Assembly (NCBI GenBank): GCA_902762955.1
Contig: CACWQH010000028.1
Span: forward strand, 1 to 37,569
DNA from: an uncultured Lachnospiraceae bacterium
GTDB lineage: Bacteria > Bacillota > Clostridia > Lachnospirales > Lachnospiraceae
Direction of reading: 5' to 3'
DNA: 37,569 nt
Under the pieces are notes generated by a model. That model worked only from the letters and a program-made list of their open reading frames with translations, ran no database searches and was not told the origin of the DNA. Positions 1-12,290 of the stretch are shown here, one piece after another (positions within the stretch are counted from its first letter, which is position 1; every line of letters starts with the position of its first letter). The position numbers and the translations under genes are program-made.

Positions 1-720
1 CTCGGCAGCTATTTTTTCGTCTTCAGTCATCTGATGCAAGGTTACAATCGTTTCACCCATATAATCATTTTTTTCTGCTAACATTTTTATCTCCTCCCAG
101 GTGGTGGCTTTAAAAAGCTTCGCCCAATGATACAGACTGTTTTTGCAGTCTTCAGGTACATTGTTTACTTGATTTAAGTTTAACACACGTAGACGGAACT
201 TGTCACTATAAACTTCACCATTTTTGGTGTTGAGCAGCATGTATTCAGCATAAAATTCCGGCGAAAGCCCCGGTAGGTCAAAATCAATTATCCCTATGTG
301 CATGGTCGGACGAACCATGCTATAGTCCTCGCCGCTTTTTAGATGATCAAATGCCCGGCAAAGATATGTAAGTGAGCGTTCTGGCCAATTGCTATAATCC
401 GTCACCTGCATTTCTATATTTAAAAGCTGTTTATCATTTAGCATAATCTTTAAATCCAATATACAGGTTTTATCATTTATAACTTTTCCGAGCTCGATAG
501 GATTTTCAATATCTATAGCTACTATGCTTCCCTCAGGAAGTGCCAGCAGGGCGTAGAGCAGTCCCTCGAGAGCTTTTTTGTTCTCCTGAAATACCGCCCT
601 GAACATGTAATCGTTGGTAAGACCATATTTTATCTTGCCGGTTGGCAAAGAGGACAGGTCGGGTTTGGAACTGATACTGTTATTATTAGCTTTATCAAAA
701 TATATTTTATTATCATTCAT
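1..720 (-). CDS. Rpn family PD-(D/E)XK nuclease / putative transposase, 3' end cut by window edge
   Basis: An uninterrupted minus-strand frame runs from ATG at 720 to the left edge (240 codons, no stop reached). It was found by translating the reverse complement. The protein starts MNDNKIYFDKANN and continues with a segment typical of the Rpn/TIGR01784 family: KYGLTNDYMFRAVFQENK near residues 31-48, then a PD-(D/E)XK-like core in which an Asp (ILDLKIML) is followed by LNIEMQ, which resembles the E-x-K/Q part of the nuclease fold. Rpn proteins are DNA endonucleases that promote recombination, and many are annotated as transposases. A GAGGTG ribosome site lies about nine bases before the ATG. 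The C-terminal part, where many family members carry heptad or MEEA-type repeats, is outside the window. The nuclease family call is fairly sure; activity is inference. Confidence 0.85.
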   Translation of the reverse strand, partial: MNDNKIYFDKANNNSISSKPDLSSLPTGKIKYGLTNDYMFRAVFQENKKALEGLLYALLALPEGSIVAIDIENPIELGKVINDKTCILDLKIMLNDKQLLNIEMQVTDYSNWPERSLTYLCRAFDHLKSGEDYSMVRPTMHIGIIDFDLPGLSPEFYAEYMLLNTKNGEVYSDKFRLRVLNLNQVNNVPEDCKNSLYHWAKLFKATTWEEIKMLAEKNDYMGETIVTLHQMTEDEKIAAE

Positions 721-1094
721 TAAATATCACACCTCACAAATAAAAATAAACGAAAATCAAAAACTGATTTTTTGCTTGTATAAAATTAGTCTGTATATAA
801 CGATAATGGAGGTAAAATTATAATAATAATGTAATAGATTTAGAAAATTAATTCTCTGGAAGGTATTGGAATAATAGGTGAATACCAAAAACATTACAGT
901 TATCTTTTAAAAATATAGTAGATATCTTGATAAAAATTATAAGCCGCACTAAATTGTAAAGCAAGTATAAGTTTTGCACATATGTATCCGAAAGTTTACA
1001 TCATAAGCTGAAAAGTAAGTAAAAATGCGGTAGGAAATATATTATAAAAATTTTTTAATAATTAAATATAATATAAATAAAACTATAGAAAATG
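721..1094. other. AT-rich intergenic region, no gene seen
   Basis: This gap separates the divergent Rpn gene and the ATP synthase operon. It is very AT-rich and has stops in all frames. I see only a weak inverted repeat (GGTATT near 860 and AATACC near 883) and no convincing RNA gene. The operon promoter starts at its right end. Confidence 0.6.
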
Positions 1095-1123
1095 TTGAAA
1101 TAATGCAAAAAATAAGGTATAAT
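1095..1123 (+). promoter_or_regulatory. Sigma-A type promoter of the ATP synthase operon
   Basis: TTGAAA (1095-1100) and a perfect TATAAT (1118-1123) are separated by exactly 17 bases. They lie 33 bases before the first ATG (1156), so the leader is short. No operator-like repeat is visible around it. Confidence 0.8.
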
Positions 1124-1155
1124 TATTAATTATTTGTTCAGTTGGACGGAGAACT

Positions 1156-1383
1156 ATGAATAATAACGAACATCAGGTCTTAAAAATGCTTTTTCTTATA
1201 ACTCAGATTGGCATAACCATGCTGGTTACAATCTTTTTAAGTATGGGTATTGGCTATCTTATAGATAAGTATTTTGGGACGAAATTTATGGTATGGTTTA
1301 TCGTCCTTGGAGTTTGTGCGGGATTTCGTTCAGTTGCAATAGTTATTAAAAGATTTATAGGTAATGATAATGGAAAGTCGTAA
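1156..1383 (+). CDS. atpZ: AtpZ/AtpI family protein, F1Fo assembly or ion-channel accessory
   Basis: A 75-residue protein with two hydrophobic helices (about residues 11-34 and 45-64) joined by a short GIGYLIDKYFGT loop, the pattern of the AtpZ family (formerly F1F0 ATPase gene 1). Family members sit at the head of ATP synthase operons with atpI and are implicated in c-ring assembly or in Mg2+/Ca2+ supply to the enzyme. It is the first gene of the operon, preceded by CGGAG about five bases before ATG 1156. It overlaps the next gene by 20 bases, so the two are probably translationally coupled. Length and position fit the family. Confidence 0.8.
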   Translation: MNNNEHQVLKMLFLITQIGITMLVTIFLSMGIGYLIDKYFGTKFMVWFIVLGVCAGFRSVAIVIKRFIGNDNGKS

Positions 1384-1966
1384 GGTTTTAATGGAACTGT
1401 ATGCCGGTATATTTCTTTGTACGATAGCGGGACTTATACTTGGTGTGGTTCTTGGAATTATATGTGGAGGATATGCATGGTGGTTTATACCCGGGCTTAT
1501 AGCCGGTGCCTTCACAGCCTGCTATCAGGCATATCATATTTACCAGAGTCTTGACAGGGCGTTAGGAAGCCGGGATGGTGAGAAAGCCAACAATTATATG
1601 ACACTTCAAAGCTTGCTCAGATATGCAATCAGTGCAGCGGTATTGATAGTCGCAGTGTTAATTTGCTGGCAGGCCTTTGTCGGTGCAGCTGTCGGACTTG
1701 CATTTTTAAAATTTTCAGGATATATGAATCCTTTGGTAAGAAAGCTTATGGGTCATACCGGGGAAAGAAAAGATTTTAATCAGCTTATGATGGAAAACTC
1801 GGAAAAAAGCCTCGGTAAAAAATCATCGGAGAAAGCTCAAAGCAAGGTTATAAAACCGGATGATTCGGAAGATGAAAATGATAATCAGTACGAAGATTCA
1901 GAAGATGATGATGAATTTGAGTATACATTTAAGCCCATAGGAATGAAAAATTATAAGGATGAATAA
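1364..1966 (+). CDS. atpI: ATP synthase subunit I (AtpI-like)
   Basis: A 200-residue membrane protein with about four hydrophobic segments (residues 9-30, 36-53, 79-101 and 103-120) followed by a long hydrophilic tail. The tail is extremely acidic (DDSEDENDNQYEDSEDDDEF, about residues 166-185). AtpI helps assemble the c-ring. Location between atpZ and atpB, size of the membrane part and topology support the call; the long acidic tail is unusual and may be cytoplasmic. Two in-frame ATGs, 1364 and 1370, are both possible. Neither has a strong Shine-Dalgarno, which fits coupling to the overlapping atpZ. Confidence 0.72.
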   Translation: MIMESRKVLMELYAGIFLCTIAGLILGVVLGIICGGYAWWFIPGLIAGAFTACYQAYHIYQSLDRALGSRDGEKANNYMTLQSLLRYAISAAVLIVAVLICWQAFVGAAVGLAFLKFSGYMNPLVRKLMGHTGERKDFNQLMMENSEKSLGKKSSEKAQSKVIKPDDSEDENDNQYEDSEDDDEFEYTFKPIGMKNYKDE

Positions 1967-1973
1967 TTAACGA

Positions 1974-2021
1974 TTGTCAGAGCCTACAGGCTCTCTCGAT
2001 AAACAGGCGGTTATCTGACAA
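1974..2021 (+). promoter_or_regulatory. Structured RNA segment in the atpI-atpB gap
   Basis: TTGTCAGA (1974-1981) and TCTGACAA (2014-2021) form a perfect 8-bp inverted repeat. Inside it, AGAGCCT (1979-1985) and AGGCTCT (1988-1994) form a tight hairpin. The two stems share bases 1979-1981, so complete pairing of one shortens the other. The structure ends about 20 bases before the atpB ribosome site. There is no U-tract, so it does not look like a terminator. A role in RNA processing or stability is inference. Confidence 0.45.
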
Positions 2022-2058
2022 AGATACTGCTTTAAAATAAAAGAAGGAGGGTGAACAT

Positions 2059-2793
2059 ATGCACAATGGTTTAGCCATTGGAGTTGGCAGGATACCTATA
2101 CGAAATGAAGCGGATTTCTTCATTCATGAACTGGTTCCGGTTAAGTTCTTTGGCTCGACGGTTTACATCACCACTACCCATGTGTGCGCGGCGATTATAA
2201 TTGTGACGATTATGATTCTTGCGATATGTGCGAGAAACAGCGTGCTTAAGCATCAGGATAATCCGACCAAGTTTTCCGCCGGGGTGGAGATTGCCATAGA
2301 GACATTGCTCAAATTCGTGCATGGCAGTATGGGTGAAGCAGGTAAACACTACATTAACTACATTGGTGCCATATTTATCTATATATTCCTTTCGAATATA
2401 TCCGGTTTGTTTGGTTTAAGACCGCCGACAGCCGACTATGGTACTACATTGTGCCTTGCACTTATTACCTTTGTAATGATTCAGTACGCTGCAATCAGAT
2501 ACAAAAAGTGGGGTGCATTTACGGATTTGTTCCAGCCGGTGTTCTTTTTCTTCCCTATGAACGTTATCAGTGAGTTTGCTACACCGCTTTCACTCTCGCT
2601 TCGTTTGTTTGGAAACATCTTAGCCGGTACAGTAATGATATCTTTATACTATGGTCTTATACCTGTATTGTTCAGGTTCGGAATACCGGCCTTTTTGCAC
2701 ATTTACTTAGACTTGTTCTCAGGTGCGATTCAGGCTTACGTATTTACAATGCTTACGATGACATTTGTTTTCGATAAGAGAAATGTAGAATAA
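2059..2793 (+). CDS. atpB: ATP synthase Fo subunit a
   Basis: A 244-residue integral membrane protein forming the ion half-channels next to the c-ring. Hydrophobic segments lie near residues 43-57, 102-119, 131-146, 160-175, 185-210 and 216-238. The family signature LSLRLFGNILAG is present, with the essential stator arginine at R182 (equivalent of E. coli aR210). The C-terminal helix contains the usual LFSGAIQAYVFTML. ATG 2059 has a very strong AAGGAGGG site seven bases upstream, unlike the weak site of atpI. Confidence 0.97.
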   Translation: MHNGLAIGVGRIPIRNEADFFIHELVPVKFFGSTVYITTTHVCAAIIIVTIMILAICARNSVLKHQDNPTKFSAGVEIAIETLLKFVHGSMGEAGKHYINYIGAIFIYIFLSNISGLFGLRPPTADYGTTLCLALITFVMIQYAAIRYKKWGAFTDLFQPVFFFFPMNVISEFATPLSLSLRLFGNILAGTVMISLYYGLIPVLFRFGIPAFLHIYLDLFSGAIQAYVFTMLTMTFVFDKRNVE

Positions 2794-2808
2794 AAAATGG
2801 AGGATTAA

Positions 2809-3069
<261 letters not shown>

Positions 3070-3080
3070 GAGGATAAAAA

Positions 3081-3619
3081 GTGACATTTATGGTAAATGA
3101 AAATGTTGCTCTTCTCTCAGGTCGTATCTTTGGACTGGACAGTCAGTTGTTATTTGATGTGTTGATACAGGGATGTGCAGTATTCCTTCTCTTTATCTTC
3201 CTTTCATATATACTTATAAATCCTGTCCGCAAGGTACTTGAAAATCGTCAGGAAAAGGTTAAAAATGATTTGGAAAGCGCAGCTAAAGACAGGGAAGACG
3301 CAGCTAAACTTAAAACAGAATATGATGCGAAGCTTCAAAATGCAGATGCTGAGGCTGATGAAATCTTGAGTGCAGCCAGAAAGAAAGCTGTTAAAAACGA
3401 AGAGAACATCGTGGCTGAAGCAAAGGAAGAAGCTGCCAGAATTATTTCCAGAGCTAGCCAGGAGGCTGAACTTGAAAGAGTGAAGGTCGCTGACGAGGTC
3501 AAGCAGGAAATTATAAGCGTTGCAACTGTTATGGCAGGTAAGTTTGTTGATGGTGAGCTTGATGATAAAAAGCAGGCTGAGCTTATCGATGAAACACTTA
3601 AGGAAATGGGTGATGATAC

Positions 3620-3635
<16 letters not shown>
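3081..3635 (+). CDS. atpF: ATP synthase Fo subunit b, GTG start
   Basis: A 184-residue peripheral stalk subunit: one N-terminal membrane helix (about residues 22-46, ending ILINPVRKVL), then a long charged, Ala/Glu/Lys-rich coiled coil to the C-terminus. This is the standard layout for subunit b, which links subunit a in the membrane to delta on top of F1. The start is GTG at 3081, because AGGAGG (3068-3073) lies seven bases before it; the in-frame ATG at 3090 would be 16 bases away. The 3' end overlaps atpH by 16 bases. Confidence 0.93.
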
Positions 3636-5691
<2,056 letters not shown>

Positions 5692-5710
5692 TTAAGGAAT
5701 TATTAAAAAA

Positions 5711-5767
5711 TCAGATATGCCGGTTTGATAAATCAAACTTTTATCAGAAAATTGAGGCATAAACTGA
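5711..5767 (+). promoter_or_regulatory. Structured RNA segment in the atpA-atpG gap
   Basis: The 102-base gap between atpA and atpG holds an outer stem, TCAGATATGCC (5711-5721) with GGCATAAACTGA (5756-5767), 10 pairs with a small internal loop. It encloses a perfect hairpin, GTTTGAT (5723-5729) with ATCAAAC (5732-5738). No U-tract follows and the operon continues, so a terminator is unlikely. It ends 12 bases before the GGAGG of atpG. Confidence 0.45.
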
Positions 5768-5793
5768 TTTGGACGAAATGGAGGCGATAAGTC

Positions 5794-6720
5794 TTGGCAT
5801 CAATGCGCGACATAAAAAGACGTAAGGAAAGCGTTACAAGTACACAGCAGATTACCAAGGCTATGAAGCTTGTTGCAACAGTTAAGCTTCAAAAAGCAAG
5901 AGGTAGAGCTGAAAGCAATAAACCGTATTTTGCTACGCTTTATGATACCATCTGTTCCGTACTTGCCTTGACTAAAAATGTTGACCACAAGTATATAAAA
6001 GAGAGTGAGAGTAAGAAAAAAGCCCTTATAGTCATAACCTCTAACAGAGGACTTGCCGGCGGTTATAACAGTAATATCGTCAAGATGATTACCAATGAAA
6101 ACAAAGACAAGTTTTCCAAAGAGGATACTTATATATATGCTATAGGTAAAAAGGGTATCGAAGGTCTTACTCGTAAAGGCTACAACATACATAAGGATTA
6201 TTCAGAGGTTATAAATGCACCGTTATATGGAGATGCAATGGAGATAAGCAAGGAGCTTCTTACCCAGTTTGAAATGGGCGAGATAGGTGAGATTTACCTT
6301 GCGTATACGAACTTCAAGAATACAGTTTCACAGGAAGCGAAGCTTATTAAACTTCTTCCTATCGATCCGGGAGATTTCAAGTTTGACGAATCACATGATG
6401 ACAGAATTCAGATGAACTATGAAGGTTCGGCAGCAGGATCGGGCGATTTTACCCCGTTTGTATGCGGTCTCGATGATTCGGAAAATGAAGAAGCTGTTCT
6501 CGATCAGGTTATACCGAACTATATGAGAAGTATAATTTATGGAGCTTTTCTTGAGGCTGTTGCGAGTGAGAACGGTGCACGTATGCAGGCCATGGATTCG
6601 GCAACAAGCAATGCCGAAGAAATGATAGCGGATTTGTCACTTATGTATAACAGAGCAAGACAGGGTGCTATAACTCAGGAACTTACGGAGATTATAGCAG
6701 GAGCGGAAGCAATCAGCTAA
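5794..6720 (+). CDS. atpG: ATP synthase F1 subunit gamma, TTG start
   Basis: A 308-residue central rotor shaft subunit. The N-terminal helix MASMRDIKRRKESVTSTQQI and the C-terminal helix (ARMQAMDSATSNAEEMI, then LMYNRARQGAITQELTEI) form the coiled coil inside alpha3beta3; the Rossmann-like middle contains ITSNRGLAGGYNSN. It is about twenty residues longer than the E. coli protein, the extra lying in the middle domain (around GSAAGSGDF). The start is TTG 5794: GGAGG (5780-5784) is nine bases upstream and MASMRDIK is the usual N-terminus. The ATG at 5803 would be 18 bases from the site. Confidence 0.96.
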   Translation: MASMRDIKRRKESVTSTQQITKAMKLVATVKLQKARGRAESNKPYFATLYDTICSVLALTKNVDHKYIKESESKKKALIVITSNRGLAGGYNSNIVKMITNENKDKFSKEDTYIYAIGKKGIEGLTRKGYNIHKDYSEVINAPLYGDAMEISKELLTQFEMGEIGEIYLAYTNFKNTVSQEAKLIKLLPIDPGDFKFDESHDDRIQMNYEGSAAGSGDFTPFVCGLDDSENEEAVLDQVIPNYMRSIIYGAFLEAVASENGARMQAMDSATSNAEEMIADLSLMYNRARQGAITQELTEIIAGAEAIS

Positions 6721-6768
6721 GCGATATTCGGTAGGATGTCGTTAGCAAAGAATAAATTAAGGAGATAG

Positions 6769-8163
<1,395 letters not shown>

Positions 8164-8202
8164 GAAGTAAAATCTTAGCTTATAAGAAGAAACGAGGATA
8201 AT

Positions 8203-8601
8203 ATGGCAGATAATACAATGAAAGTAAAAATTTTGTCACCTGAGAGAGTTTTCTATGAGGGTGAAGCAACTTTCATAGAATTCAATACTACGGCAGGTAT
8301 GCGTGGTATATATCCAAAACATGTTCCGACAACTATGGTAATCCAGCCGGGTATATTGAAGATTGTGGAGGCTGACGGAGAAAAACTGGCAGCCCTTCAT
8401 TCCGGATTTGTGGAAGTTCTTCAAGATTCCATAACCATGCTCGCAGAAAGTGTGGAATGGCCGGATGAGATAGATGAAAAACGTGCCGAGGAAGCAAAAA
8501 TCCGTGCAGAGCGTCGTATAAATGATAATTCTCAGGATCATAACAGGGCTGAACTCGCACTTAAGAGAGCAGTCTTAAGACTCCAGATGTGTAAAAAATA
8601 G
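8203..8601 (+). CDS. atpC: ATP synthase F1 subunit epsilon
   Basis: A 132-residue rotor subunit. The N-terminal beta-sandwich (residues 5-86) contains the conserved VKILSPERVFYEGEATFIEFNT and GFVEV; a two-helix C-terminal domain (about 90-132) follows, and in relatives it can inhibit ATP hydrolysis. It is the last structural gene of the synthase, yet no terminator follows: the next ribosome site begins within the 20-base gap. Confidence 0.95.
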   Translation: MADNTMKVKILSPERVFYEGEATFIEFNTTAGMRGIYPKHVPTTMVIQPGILKIVEADGEKLAALHSGFVEVLQDSITMLAESVEWPDEIDEKRAEEAKIRAERRINDNSQDHNRAELALKRAVLRLQMCKK

Positions 8602-8621
8602 CGTGACAAGGGGGGAGATAT

Positions 8622-10892
8622 ATGAACCGCAAAAAAAAGATTATTAAAAAAAGTTCAATGCTTGTAGCAATCCTGGCTATGACAGCGGTATTTCTTGTTG
8701 CGTGCGGCAAAGGCAGCAAAAAGATTACCCCGGGAGAGGACGGGACGACGGTAAGCGCAGATAACGATAGCACTACCGAAGGCGGTACCACTGAAACTCA
8801 AAATGTCGGAGATATACAGGTGTCTTACCTTGAAAGACCACAGCTTTTAAGCGGAACGGCAGGAAGAAACAGAGGTGCTGTTGTTGCCAGCGTTACAGAA
8901 TATACTATCAATTCTGACTTTGGTAATGTCTATAATAATGAGAGAATTCAAGGCCTTTCTGATAGTCAGAAGGAGTGTCTTATCAATAACGGTTTTGTTG
9001 TAGTTCCGGGATATGATAATGAGTTCTTTGAATTATACGAATTTAACCGTTATCAGTATTATGCAAACTTTATAACGGTTGACTCGATGATGCATACCTA
9101 TCATCTCTATTTTGCTTATCTTTTGAGAACAACTGAAAAGGATCATTTATCAGCAGATCTGGTAAACCTTTCTTCTCAAATGATGGCAACAACCCAGGCA
9201 CAGTATGATGCACTTAAGGGAACAGAGTGGGAGGAGGCAGCTAAAAATAACCTTGCATTTTTTGCAATAGGCAATAAGCTGCTTGATCCAAATGCAAATG
9301 TTCCTGCTGACGTAAGTACTGTTGTAGATGCAGAGCTTGCACTTATAAATGATGCGACTCAGCTTACGGAGTCTCCTCTTTTTTCAACAGGAGCTGAACC
9401 GGTTTTTGAGGATTATTCGCAGTATAAACCGAGAGGCTATTATGAAGGTGATGAGCAGCTTGAAAGATATTTCAGAGCTATGATGTGGTATGGAAGACGT
9501 AATTTTGCTGTAAGTGATGATACACAGGCACGTTCAGCACTTCTTATGACTCTTGCCATGGAAGGAGATGCTCTTACAAACTGGGAAAGAATATATGTAG
9601 TTACTTCATTCTTTGCAGGAGCATCTGATGATTGCGGATATTATGAATTCAGACCAATTATAGAGGCTGCTTACGGTAAGGATATCTCCGTAGATAAGCT
9701 TGCCGGAAATGATACGGCTTGGAATACCTATAAGACCCTTTGTGATGAACTTGAACCACCTAAGATTAATTCGGTTCCGGTATACGCAGAGGATACTGAT
9801 GAAGAGGTTGCAGACAAGATTATCGGATACAGATTTATGGGACAGAGATTTTCTATAGATGAGTCTATATTCCAGAATCTTTGCTACAGAAATGTATTGG
9901 AAAACTCTGCAAATGAAGTAAGAATGCTTCCAAATGCACTTGATGTACCTGCGGCTCTTGGCTCAGATACAGCACTTTCAATACTTACAGATATGGGCGC
10001 AACCGATTATAAAAATTACAGTGAAAATATGGCAGCTTTAAGAGAGGATATCACCAATGTTCCGGACGGAACATGGGATGCAAGTCTTTATTCAGGTTGG
10101 ATTAACACATTAAGACCTGTGCTCAATAAAAAGGGAACAGGATATCCTATATTTATGCAGAACGAGGAGTGGAACAAGAAGAATCTTCAGACCTTCCTCG
10201 GAAGCTATGCCGAGCTTAAGCATGACACCGTACTTTATTCAAAGCAGATGATAGCTGAGATGGGTGGCGGTGAGATACCTGAGCTTGACGACAGGGGATA
10301 TGTTGAACCTGAATTTGAAGTATATGCAAGACTTGCCGATTTGGTCAGAGCAACCTCAGAAGGACTTGAGGGCTATGGATATCTGAGCCAGAGCAGTAAG
10401 GATGATCTGGCTATATTGGCTGATCTGTCAGACCAGCTTGCAACCATAGCAGGTAAGGAGTTAAGAGGTGAACTTCCTACTGACGAAGAATTCGAGCTTA
10501 TACGTACCTTCGGTGGACAGCTTGAACATTTCTGGCAGGAGACCACAAAGGATCAGGCAGACAATGATTACTTTACAACCCAGGAATTCCCTGCAGCTAT
10601 AGTTGTTGATGTAGCAACAGATCCAAACGGTTCATGTCTTGAGGTAGGAACAGGTAAGGTAGATACTATGTATGTTATCGTTCCGGTAGACGGACAGCTC
10701 AAGGTAACTATAGGACCGGTTTACTCCTATTATGAATTCGCACAGCCTATAAGCGACAGACTTACAGACAGTGAGTGGAGAGTAATGCTTGGTATGGAAA
10801 TGGATGATAACGGAGAACTTCACTGGGATAATAAGGTGGACAGACCTGCATGGACCGGTTCATTTGTAAAGGATTATGAGTGGGATTATTAA
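8622..10892 (+). CDS. DUF3160 family lipoprotein
   Basis: A 756-residue secreted lipoprotein. The N-terminus has lysines, a hydrophobic stretch (about 12-27) and the lipobox LVAC with Cys28, then a Thr/Glu-rich linker (about 35-60). The rest looks like a single large helical DUF3160 domain, with FITVDSMMHTYHLYFAYLLR near residues 150-169 as its most recognisable segment and later GQRFSIDE and AELKHDTVLYSKQ. DUF3160 proteins have no established function that I know of. It starts only 20 bases after atpC behind AAGGGGGGAG, with no terminator or promoter between, so it probably shares the ATP synthase transcript. Its end overlaps the next ORF if that one starts at 10876. Confidence 0.82.
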   Translation: MNRKKKIIKKSSMLVAILAMTAVFLVACGKGSKKITPGEDGTTVSADNDSTTEGGTTETQNVGDIQVSYLERPQLLSGTAGRNRGAVVASVTEYTINSDFGNVYNNERIQGLSDSQKECLINNGFVVVPGYDNEFFELYEFNRYQYYANFITVDSMMHTYHLYFAYLLRTTEKDHLSADLVNLSSQMMATTQAQYDALKGTEWEEAAKNNLAFFAIGNKLLDPNANVPADVSTVVDAELALINDATQLTESPLFSTGAEPVFEDYSQYKPRGYYEGDEQLERYFRAMMWYGRRNFAVSDDTQARSALLMTLAMEGDALTNWERIYVVTSFFAGASDDCGYYEFRPIIEAAYGKDISVDKLAGNDTAWNTYKTLCDELEPPKINSVPVYAEDTDEEVADKIIGYRFMGQRFSIDESIFQNLCYRNVLENSANEVRMLPNALDVPAALGSDTALSILTDMGATDYKNYSENMAALREDITNVPDGTWDASLYSGWINTLRPVLNKKGTGYPIFMQNEEWNKKNLQTFLGSYAELKHDTVLYSKQMIAEMGGGEIPELDDRGYVEPEFEVYARLADLVRATSEGLEGYGYLSQSSKDDLAILADLSDQLATIAGKELRGELPTDEEFELIRTFGGQLEHFWQETTKDQADNDYFTTQEFPAAIVVDVATDPNGSCLEVGTGKVDTMYVIVPVDGQLKVTIGPVYSYYEFAQPISDRLTDSEWRVMLGMEMDDNGELHWDNKVDRPAWTGSFVKDYEWDY

Positions 10893-10896
10893 GCCG

Positions 10897-11520
10897 ATGT
10901 CAGATAATAAGAATGAGCTTAAACCTAATAAAGAATTAAATAAGAAAAAGATAATTAAGACTGCGATTATAAGCATAGCTACTGCGCTTATAATCGCAGT
11001 ACTATGTATATCGGCTTTTTTCATGCTTTGGAAGAAAGGTTTTTTTATTCCGAGGTATGTAACCTGGAATAATCAAAGTGACACTTTTTTGATCGAGAAA
11101 AAAGTCGATTTTTCACTTAAGAAAAAGAAGCTTAAAATCACTGACCATGATACAGGGGCAGTTTTATTTGAAAGTCCGAAGGGGTGGCTTGTATCGGACT
11201 ATTTCCTTGCGGATATAGATTTTGATGATGAAAATGAAGTAGTGCTTATGGTCTGGAAGCAGGGAAGCTTTGGTGAGCACAAGCCTTTCTGGCATGAAGG
11301 AAAGGATAATAAGTGGACACAGCATATATTCATCTATGAATGGGATAGTGAAAGAGCCGATCGTCTGGACCCGAAGTGGATGTCTTCAGGACTTGGAATT
11401 AAGGTTCATAAGGTTAATATAGATGAAAAAAACAGGGTACATTTTATAGATGATAAGGGTGGGGAAACCGTCTGGCAGTGGCTTGGCTGGGGACTTTCTC
11501 TGGTTCAGGTTATAAAATAA
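10897..11520 (+). CDS. Single-pass membrane protein of unknown function, partner of the DUF3160 lipoprotein
   Basis: I do not recognise a named family. The protein has a Lys/Asn-rich cytoplasmic start, one strong membrane helix (about residues 18-39 from this start) and an extracytoplasmic domain with a hydrophobic, aromatic-rich second half. The acidic DIDFDDENEVV resembles the Asp-rich turns of FG-GAP/VCBS-like propeller blades, and the end has WQWLGWGLSLVQ. Two starts are possible: ATG 10876, which overlaps the DUF3160 gene by 17 bases with AAAGGA only two bases away, and ATG 10897 just after it. I prefer 10897, but either implies translational coupling to the lipoprotein. Both products would face the cell surface. 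Confidence 0.7.
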   Translation: MSDNKNELKPNKELNKKKIIKTAIISIATALIIAVLCISAFFMLWKKGFFIPRYVTWNNQSDTFLIEKKVDFSLKKKKLKITDHDTGAVLFESPKGWLVSDYFLADIDFDDENEVVLMVWKQGSFGEHKPFWHEGKDNKWTQHIFIYEWDSERADRLDPKWMSSGLGIKVHKVNIDEKNRVHFIDDKGGETVWQWLGWGLSLVQVIK

Positions 11521-11625
11521 ATAATAAATTTGTGGAAAAAAACATAGTTAGATGGTATAGTGTAATTAGTAGATTTGTGATTAAATATAACTATTTATGT
11601 GACGATATATAATTTGGAGTATAAT

Positions 11626-12246
11626 ATGCGCGGGATTTTTATTTCTATGGAGGGACCGGACGGTTCCGGAAAAAGCACACAGATTGAGCTTTTAAAAAAA
11701 TATTTCTCGGAAAAAGGGTACGAGATTGTTATAACCAGAGAACCCGGCGGAACTAAAATCAGTGAGGCTATACGTGAAATAATTTTAAATAAAGAGTATA
11801 CGGAGATGAGCTATATGACAGAGGCACTTTTATATGCCTCCGCCAGGGCACAGCTTGTAAGTGAGGTTATCAAACCTGCGCTTGAAGCAGGCAAGGCGGT
11901 CATAAGTGACAGATTTGTAGATTCCTCGGCTGTATATCAGGGTATGGCCAGAGGACTCGGAGTCGAAAATGTTTATAAGATAAATGAGTTTGCACTTCAG
12001 GGTATCATGCCGGAGCTTACCATACATCTTGACCTTCCTGCAGAGGTTGGAATAAGCAGAAAAAATGACCAGAAGGAGCTCGACCGTATGGAGCTTGAAG
12101 CTATTGATTTTCATGAAAGAGTGGCAGAGGGCTACCGCAAGCTGGCAGCACTTTCGCCGGAGCGCATCTATACAATAGATGCCACACAAACCATAGAGGT
12201 TATACATAAGAAAATAGTGGATAAACTTGAAACCATATTAAAATAA
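11626..12246 (+). CDS. tmk: Thymidylate kinase
   Basis: A 206-residue dTMP kinase (dTMP + ATP to dTDP + ADP) in pyrimidine deoxynucleotide synthesis. The P-loop GPDGSGKS (residues 10-17), TREPGG for dTMP binding, and SDRFVDSSAVYQG, the DR(Y/F) motif, are all visible. I place the start at ATG 11626, not at the GTG 27 bases upstream: GGAG (11616-11619) is six bases before this ATG and MRGIFISMEGPDG is the normal N-terminus. It heads the conserved Firmicute cluster tmk-yaaR-holB-ricT. Confidence 0.95.
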   Translation: MRGIFISMEGPDGSGKSTQIELLKKYFSEKGYEIVITREPGGTKISEAIREIILNKEYTEMSYMTEALLYASARAQLVSEVIKPALEAGKAVISDRFVDSSAVYQGMARGLGVENVYKINEFALQGIMPELTIHLDLPAEVGISRKNDQKELDRMELEAIDFHERVAEGYRKLAALSPERIYTIDATQTIEVIHKKIVDKLETILK

Positions 12247-12290
12247 CCTCAATTCCGGCTATCCGGACTAGAAAGAAAGGAGAGTAAAAA

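Noticed and set aside
614-823. 69-codon plus-strand frame at the left
   Set aside because: It is antisense to the start of the Rpn gene and runs into AT-rich intergenic DNA.
11608-11613. TATAAT just before tmk as a promoter -10
   Set aside because: No -35 at a usable distance, and the start would fall on the ribosome site.
11599-11625. GTG start giving a 9-residue longer thymidylate kinase
   Set aside because: No ribosome site before the GTG, whereas GGAG lies six bases before ATG 11626 and the family N-terminus begins there.
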